From an uncultured Clostridium sp. (GTDB lineage: Bacteria; Bacillota; Clostridia; TANB77; CAG-508), in NCBI GenBank assembly GCA_958438515.1, contig CAUBRZ010000029.1:1-10384 (forward strand): a stretch of DNA of 10,384 nt, given 5' to 3'. Shown here piece by piece: positions 6,860 through 10,384 of the stretch. How positions within the stretch are numbered: position 1 is the stretch's first letter; the number at the start of each line of letters is the position of its first letter. The notes beneath the pieces were generated by a model. The model made no database searches and was not told where the DNA came from. It was given only the letters and a program-made list of their open reading frames with translations. A program made the translations under genes and the position numbers.

Positions 6860-8048
6860 ATGGCAGAAAAAGTAACTTTAAAAAGTTTTCCATTTGATAG
6901 TATGGATGTTTTAAATTCAGAAAGTGGAAAAATGGAGCCAGACCGTTTATATGAAGCAGAAATCTTCAGAAAATACTTTGCTAAGTTTTTGAGTAACGGT
7001 GTTTATTTTGGTAATTATAATAATTACAAAGAAAATTCGATGAAAGTAAGTGCAGGAGGAGGATTAAATGTAAAAGTAGCTACTGGAGCAGGAATAATTG
7101 AGGGAGCAGATTTTGAAAATGAAAGTGAAAAGACATTTGTACTAGAAAGACCAACTTCCGGAAATCGTGTAGACAGGGTTATTGTTAAACTTGACAAAAC
7201 ACTAGCAACAAGAGAAACACAGCTATATATAAAGACAGGAGAAGGAACAAATCCTCCTGCATTACAAAGAGATGATAATATTTATGAAATTTGTTTAGCA
7301 GAAGTAACTGTTAAAAGTTCAACTAATATTACAGAATCAGATATCGTAGACAAAAGACTTAATACTAATTTATGTGGAATCGTTAACAGTCTCATTTCTG
7401 TAGATGGGGAAGAATTATATCAAAAGTTTAAAAACTACATAAATAGCGTAACATCAGACATAGCATTTAAAAGTAAAGAGAATATATTTCAAAAGAAAAT
7501 AACAGCTCAAGGAGGAATTGAAGGAAATGTTACAGGAAATGTTAAAGGAAATGTTAAAGGCAATGTTGAAGGCAATTGTACTGGCTCTTCTAGTAGTTGT
7601 ACTGGTAATTCACGGAAGTGCTACAAAATTACAAACATCACGAAAAATAAAATTACAAGGTGCAATTAATGGAAATGCAGACTTTGATGGAAGCAAAGAT
7701 ATTGTAATAAATACAGAACAAAAAAATATTTCTATCCTAACAGGAAATATAACTTTAGCACAAGGCAATTTAGACAGTTCAGAAACGACTGAAATAAAGT
7801 TAGAATTTCCAGAAGGGTTTAATAAAGATAATTGTTTTGTTATCGCACAAGGAATAAAGGTGAAAGCAAATACAACAAATGGATTTTCTTATGGTAGTAC
7901 AAGCGAAACAGATGTATTTACATGGGCTGACGGATTATTACCATATAGAATTATATTAGGGGATTCAAATGGGAAAATATTAATAAAAATTGACAATTAC
8001 ACGGATAAACGTGAAATATCATACAAAATAGTTCTTATGAAAATATAG
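6860..8048 (+). CDS. Baseplate/fibre-base protein, read through a +1 shift at CGG 7613
   Basis: ATG 6860 follows AAAGGAG (6848-6854) at 5 nt; the in-frame upstream codons from 6836 lie in the terminator and are ignored. Residues 1-180 (EAEIFRKYFAKFLSNGVYFG, then GGGLNVKVATGAGIIEG, RVDRVIVKLDK, LQRDDNIYEICLAEV and DIVDKRLNTNLCGIV) match the N-terminal domain of many Bacillota baseplate and fibre-base proteins, with polar GNVx repeats near residues 222-241. Codon 252 is CGG (7613-7615). In frame, the protein ends 17 residues later at TAA 7667 (269 residues). Skipping C7613 continues SCTGNS|GSATKLQTSRKIKLQ into GNADFDGSKDIVI, the standard fibre motif, and a C-terminal beta domain, giving 395 residues. 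Both the short and the long form could be functional. A simple frameshift mutation or a sequencing error remains possible. Confidence 0.82.
7523..7582 (+). repeat. Five GNVx tetrapeptide repeats (12-bp units)
   Basis: Five tandem 12-bp units, based on GGAAATGTTAAA, encode GNVT, GNVK, GNVK, GNVE and GNCT. Such Gly-Asn-Val repeats are frequent in phage fibres just ahead of the 'ATKLQTARKI' motif and probably form a short beta-strand shaft. The frame-change site follows 30 bp downstream. Confidence 0.85.
7610..7616 (+). other. +1 frame-change site 2: TCA CGG A
   Basis: The upstream frame reads GGT AAT TCA CGG AAG TGC TAC; the family-typical protein continues as GGA AGT GCT ACA AAA TTA CAA. Exactly one extra nucleotide is present, and skipping C7613 gives Asn-Ser-Gly-Ser-Ala-Thr-Lys-Leu. 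The neighbourhood has no homopolymer longer than two bases, so a homopolymer error is unlikely here. Confidence 0.85.
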
Positions 8049-8050
8049 AT

Positions 8051-8058
8051 AGGAGGTG
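8051..8058 (+). promoter_or_regulatory. Near-perfect ribosome binding site of the tail fibre gene
   Basis: AGGAGGTG lies 7 nt before ATG 8066 and matches the anti-Shine-Dalgarno sequence almost completely. It shows that the first 43 codons, before the in-frame CGG, are translated efficiently in their own frame. Confidence 0.9.
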
Positions 8059-8065
8059 TATATAA

Positions 8066-10384
8066 ATGTCAGAATACACAGAACATTATAATCTAAAAAA
8101 ACCAGCTCAATCAGAAAGTTATGACATAGATGTTGCAAATACAAACAATGACATAATAGACGAAAAATTATATTCTAAAGTTGATAAAAAACCACGGAAA
8201 AGATTTATCTACAAACGATTTTACAAATAATTATAAAGCTAAATTAGATATGTTGAAAAATTATGATGATACAGAAATAAGAAAAAATATATCTAATATA
8301 AGTATAGAGCAAGATACACAAAAAAACAAAACAGAAAAGTTAGAATATGATAACGAATCGATTAAGAATATACTGCCAAGTGTTAAAGCAACAGGAGAAG
8401 AGATAAAATTAAGTAATACAGCAGAAGCAATATTAAAAAAAGTAAAAGTAAGTGGAAATCGTAAACAGGAAACAAGAGATGGAAAAAATAAGTTTAATCT
8501 AGATTATATAAGACAACCTTTTTCTAATTTCAAAATAACGGATACAGGTGTAAATATTACAAAATGTTGGGTAGCAGATTTATATACAAGTGAAAACGTA
8601 ATAAAAACATTCAAACCAAATACAACATATACAATGAAAGTAAAAGCAAAGGTCGTTTCAAGACCGTCTACAATGGCCTCAAGTCAAAGTGCTTTGTTTG
8701 CATTGCATAGAGCAACTTCAGGAGATTTGCCTTCTGTATGGAGAGAATGTATAAGTATGCCTGATAAAGAAACAATTGCATTGAATAAAGAAAAGGAATA
8801 TATTACTACATTTACAACACCTACTGATATGACAAATGTGAGATTTTTAACTTATACATTCTATGGTAATAATGATGGTTCAACAACAGGTACTGTACTA
8901 GGAGAAATAGATGTATCAGAAATAATGTTAGTAGAAGGAAGTTATACTTCAGAAACATTCCCAGAATTTGAACTATATGGAGTGAGTCCTACTTCAAAGT
9001 ATCCAAGTTCTATACGAAATGCTGGAGATAATATAAATATTTTTGATAAAAGTAATGCAAATAAGTTATCTGCGTATTTTTGGAGTGGTTCTACTATACA
9101 AACTTTAAATACTAGACGAATAATATATGTTCCATGCAAACCAAATACAATGTATAGTGTCTTAAAAAAAGCAGGTAAGAAGTTCGCTTTATCAACGGCA
9201 AAAATAACACCTGCTTTAGGAGTACAGACATTTGGATTTGTACAAGGAGATACTGCGTCTTTATTATCATTAAAAACTCCTCCAGATGCAAGATATTTAC
9301 TTGTTCAATATTTTGATACAAGTGTAGACACTTTAACAGAACAAGAAATACTAGATAGTATAAAAATAGAAGAAGGAACTGGAACTTCCTATAGCCCTTA
9401 TAATTATGGGAATATAAATATATTCAAATCTAATAGAAATTTAGCTAATATGGATTTGTTATATCAAGAAATGCAAAGTTTTAATGCAACAAATTTATCT
9501 CAAAAAATTGTCGATGAGAGAAATTGCATTGCTTTTAGTAATAATAATTATATAAATGTATATGGATTTAAAGGATTACCAAACAGATACAAGGAAAATA
9601 CACGTTATAAATTCAGTTTCTATGCTAGATTACAAAATACATCGGATACGACAAAGAACTATTCTTTATTTTTACAGACTTTTGATAAAAATGGAAAACT
9701 GATAAATAATGTTAGATGTCCTAATACAACTGAATGGACTAAATTCGAATTAATTACACCTGAAAATACTTCGTTATATTATTTTGACTTTAGTTATAGT
9801 AATCTAGCAATGTGGCTTATTGATAAAGACACATTCATGATTGAAGAATATAAAGAAGGAAAAAGTTCGAATTATATAAAAAATCAAGAACAAAATATTG
9901 TATTCCCATTAAACGAAGGACAACGACTATATAAAAATAGTTATCTAGCAGAAGATGGAATACATCATAAAAGAAATCAAATAGAATTAGATGGAACGGA
10001 AAATTGGATAGCATTAAACAAAATTTATTATATGCAGGTATCAGATAAAAGAAGCAACAAGGTAAACACAAAAAATGCAATAATGAGTAATCAATTTTTA
10101 CAAACTGAGTATATGGAAGGTGGTGGTAGTCTTGATAAAGGCTATATGACTGAAAGGTATTATACTGCTGGTAATCTAAATGTATTTTTTAATTATGACG
10201 ATGGAGAGGGAGGAGTAAGCAATTGGAAAACATATTTAGCATCACAAAAGACAGCAGGAACACCAGTAATATTAGAGTATGAATTAGCCGAAGAAAAAAT
10301 AGAACCATATACTTCAGATCAAACGCAAAAATTTAATGAAATTCAGAAATTAAAAAGTTACTCAGATGAAACTAACATATATAG
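8066..10384 (+). CDS. Receptor-binding tail fibre, read through a +1 shift at CGG 8195; 3' end beyond the window
   Basis: Translation from ATG 8066 gives MSEYTEHYNLKKPAQSESYD, then DKLYSKVDK-type sequence, and meets CGG (8195-8197) as codon 44. In frame it stops at TAA 8228 (54 residues). Skipping C8195 gives DKKP|GKDLSTNDFTNNYKAKL, a standard fibre linker, and the frame stays open to the window end (772 residues so far). After a coiled linker come three jelly-roll-like, carbohydrate-binding-type modules. Their approximate residue spans are 140-306 (FKPNTTYTMKVKA ... VEGSYTSETFPEFE), 323-448 (CKPNTMYSV ... IEEGTGTSYSPYNYG) and 474-608 (YKENTRYKFSFYARL ... IEEYKEGKSSNYI). Next comes a C-terminal domain with ELDGTENWIAL, WKTYLASQKTAGTPVILEYE and a KSYSDETNIY end motif, common in clostridial prophage fibres. 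It is the likely host-recognition protein. A mutation or sequencing error at 8184-8195 is the alternative. Confidence 0.85.
8192..8198 (+). other. +1 frame-change site 3: CCA CGG A
   Basis: The upstream frame reads GAT AAA AAA CCA CGG AAA AGA TTT; the protein continues as GGA AAA GAT TTA TCT ACA AAC GAT. Skipping C8195 gives Lys-Pro-Gly-Lys-Asp-Leu-Ser-Thr-Asn-Asp, with the spacing of the widespread fibre motif DKVxGKGLSTNDFT. A surplus A in the A6 run at 8185-8190 would also restore the frame. Confidence 0.8.

Noticed and set aside
7190..7220. Further TTGACA-like sequences inside genes (near 1863, 3362, 7190, 7990)
   Set aside because: None has a convincing -10 box at the right distance ahead of a gene start; they are expected by chance in AT-rich coding DNA.
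7518..8048. Separate gene starting at ATG 7518
   Set aside because: Its first 30 residues (MKEMLQEMLKEML...) are an out-of-frame reading of the GNVx repeats, there is no ribosome binding site, and conserved sequence begins only at GSATKLQ after 7613. It is the 3' part of the gene starting at 6860.
1..10384. tRNA genes, CRISPR arrays, insertion sequences, attachment sites or riboswitches
   Set aside because: I looked for these and saw none. In particular, no phage tRNA able to read CGG lies in this window, so such a gene would have to be elsewhere.

Overview
The window is a stretch of the tail module of a siphophage or prophage from a very AT-rich Bacillota host. The evidence for this is the low G+C, the AGGAGG-type ribosome binding sites, AGA as the dominant arginine codon, and the gene order tail chaperone - tape measure - distal tail protein - Gp37/Tal-like protein - baseplate/fibre proteins. 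All genes are on the + strand and tightly packed. No gene-free gap reaches 100 bases, and the minus strand holds nothing convincing.

Layout. 1-244: 3' end of a tail assembly chaperone gene with a textbook -1 frameshift signal (T TTT TTC at 32-38, 7-nt spacer, 10-bp stem at 46-87). 259-1231: a self-contained 'moron' cassette (near-consensus extended -10 promoter, a 289-residue single-pass membrane protein, intrinsic terminator) inserted between the chaperone and the tape measure. 1256-4756: tape measure protein. 4765-5655: distal tail protein (Dit). 5656-6832: Gp37-like/Tal-like tail protein. 6860-8048: baseplate or fibre-base protein. 8066 to the window end: large receptor-binding tail fibre.

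The most striking observation concerns the last three genes. Each is split by a +1 frame change. In each one the frame change falls exactly on an in-frame CGG codon (5698-5700, 7613-7615, 8195-8197), inside the shared context YYA-CGG-W. Skipping the C restores the downstream frame on a GGN glycine codon and rebuilds family-typical sequence (ELL|GIITNFESL, CTGNS|GSATKLQ, DKKP|GKDLSTNDF). I found 17 CGG trinucleotides on the + strand. Fourteen lie out of frame within genes. The only three in-frame CGG codons are these three sites. This fits a system in which CGG is not normally decoded and serves as a programmed +1 frameshift (or quadruplet-decoding) signal in the distal tail genes. Sequencing error and ordinary mutation are the competing explanations, but neither predicts the perfect coincidence with CGG.

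How the genes work together: the chaperone coats the tape measure while the tail tube assembles; the tape measure sets tail length; Dit forms the hub ring; the Gp37/Tal-like protein closes the tip; the two distal proteins form the host-binding apparatus. The CGG sites would make production of the whole tip and fibre set depend on a recoding event.
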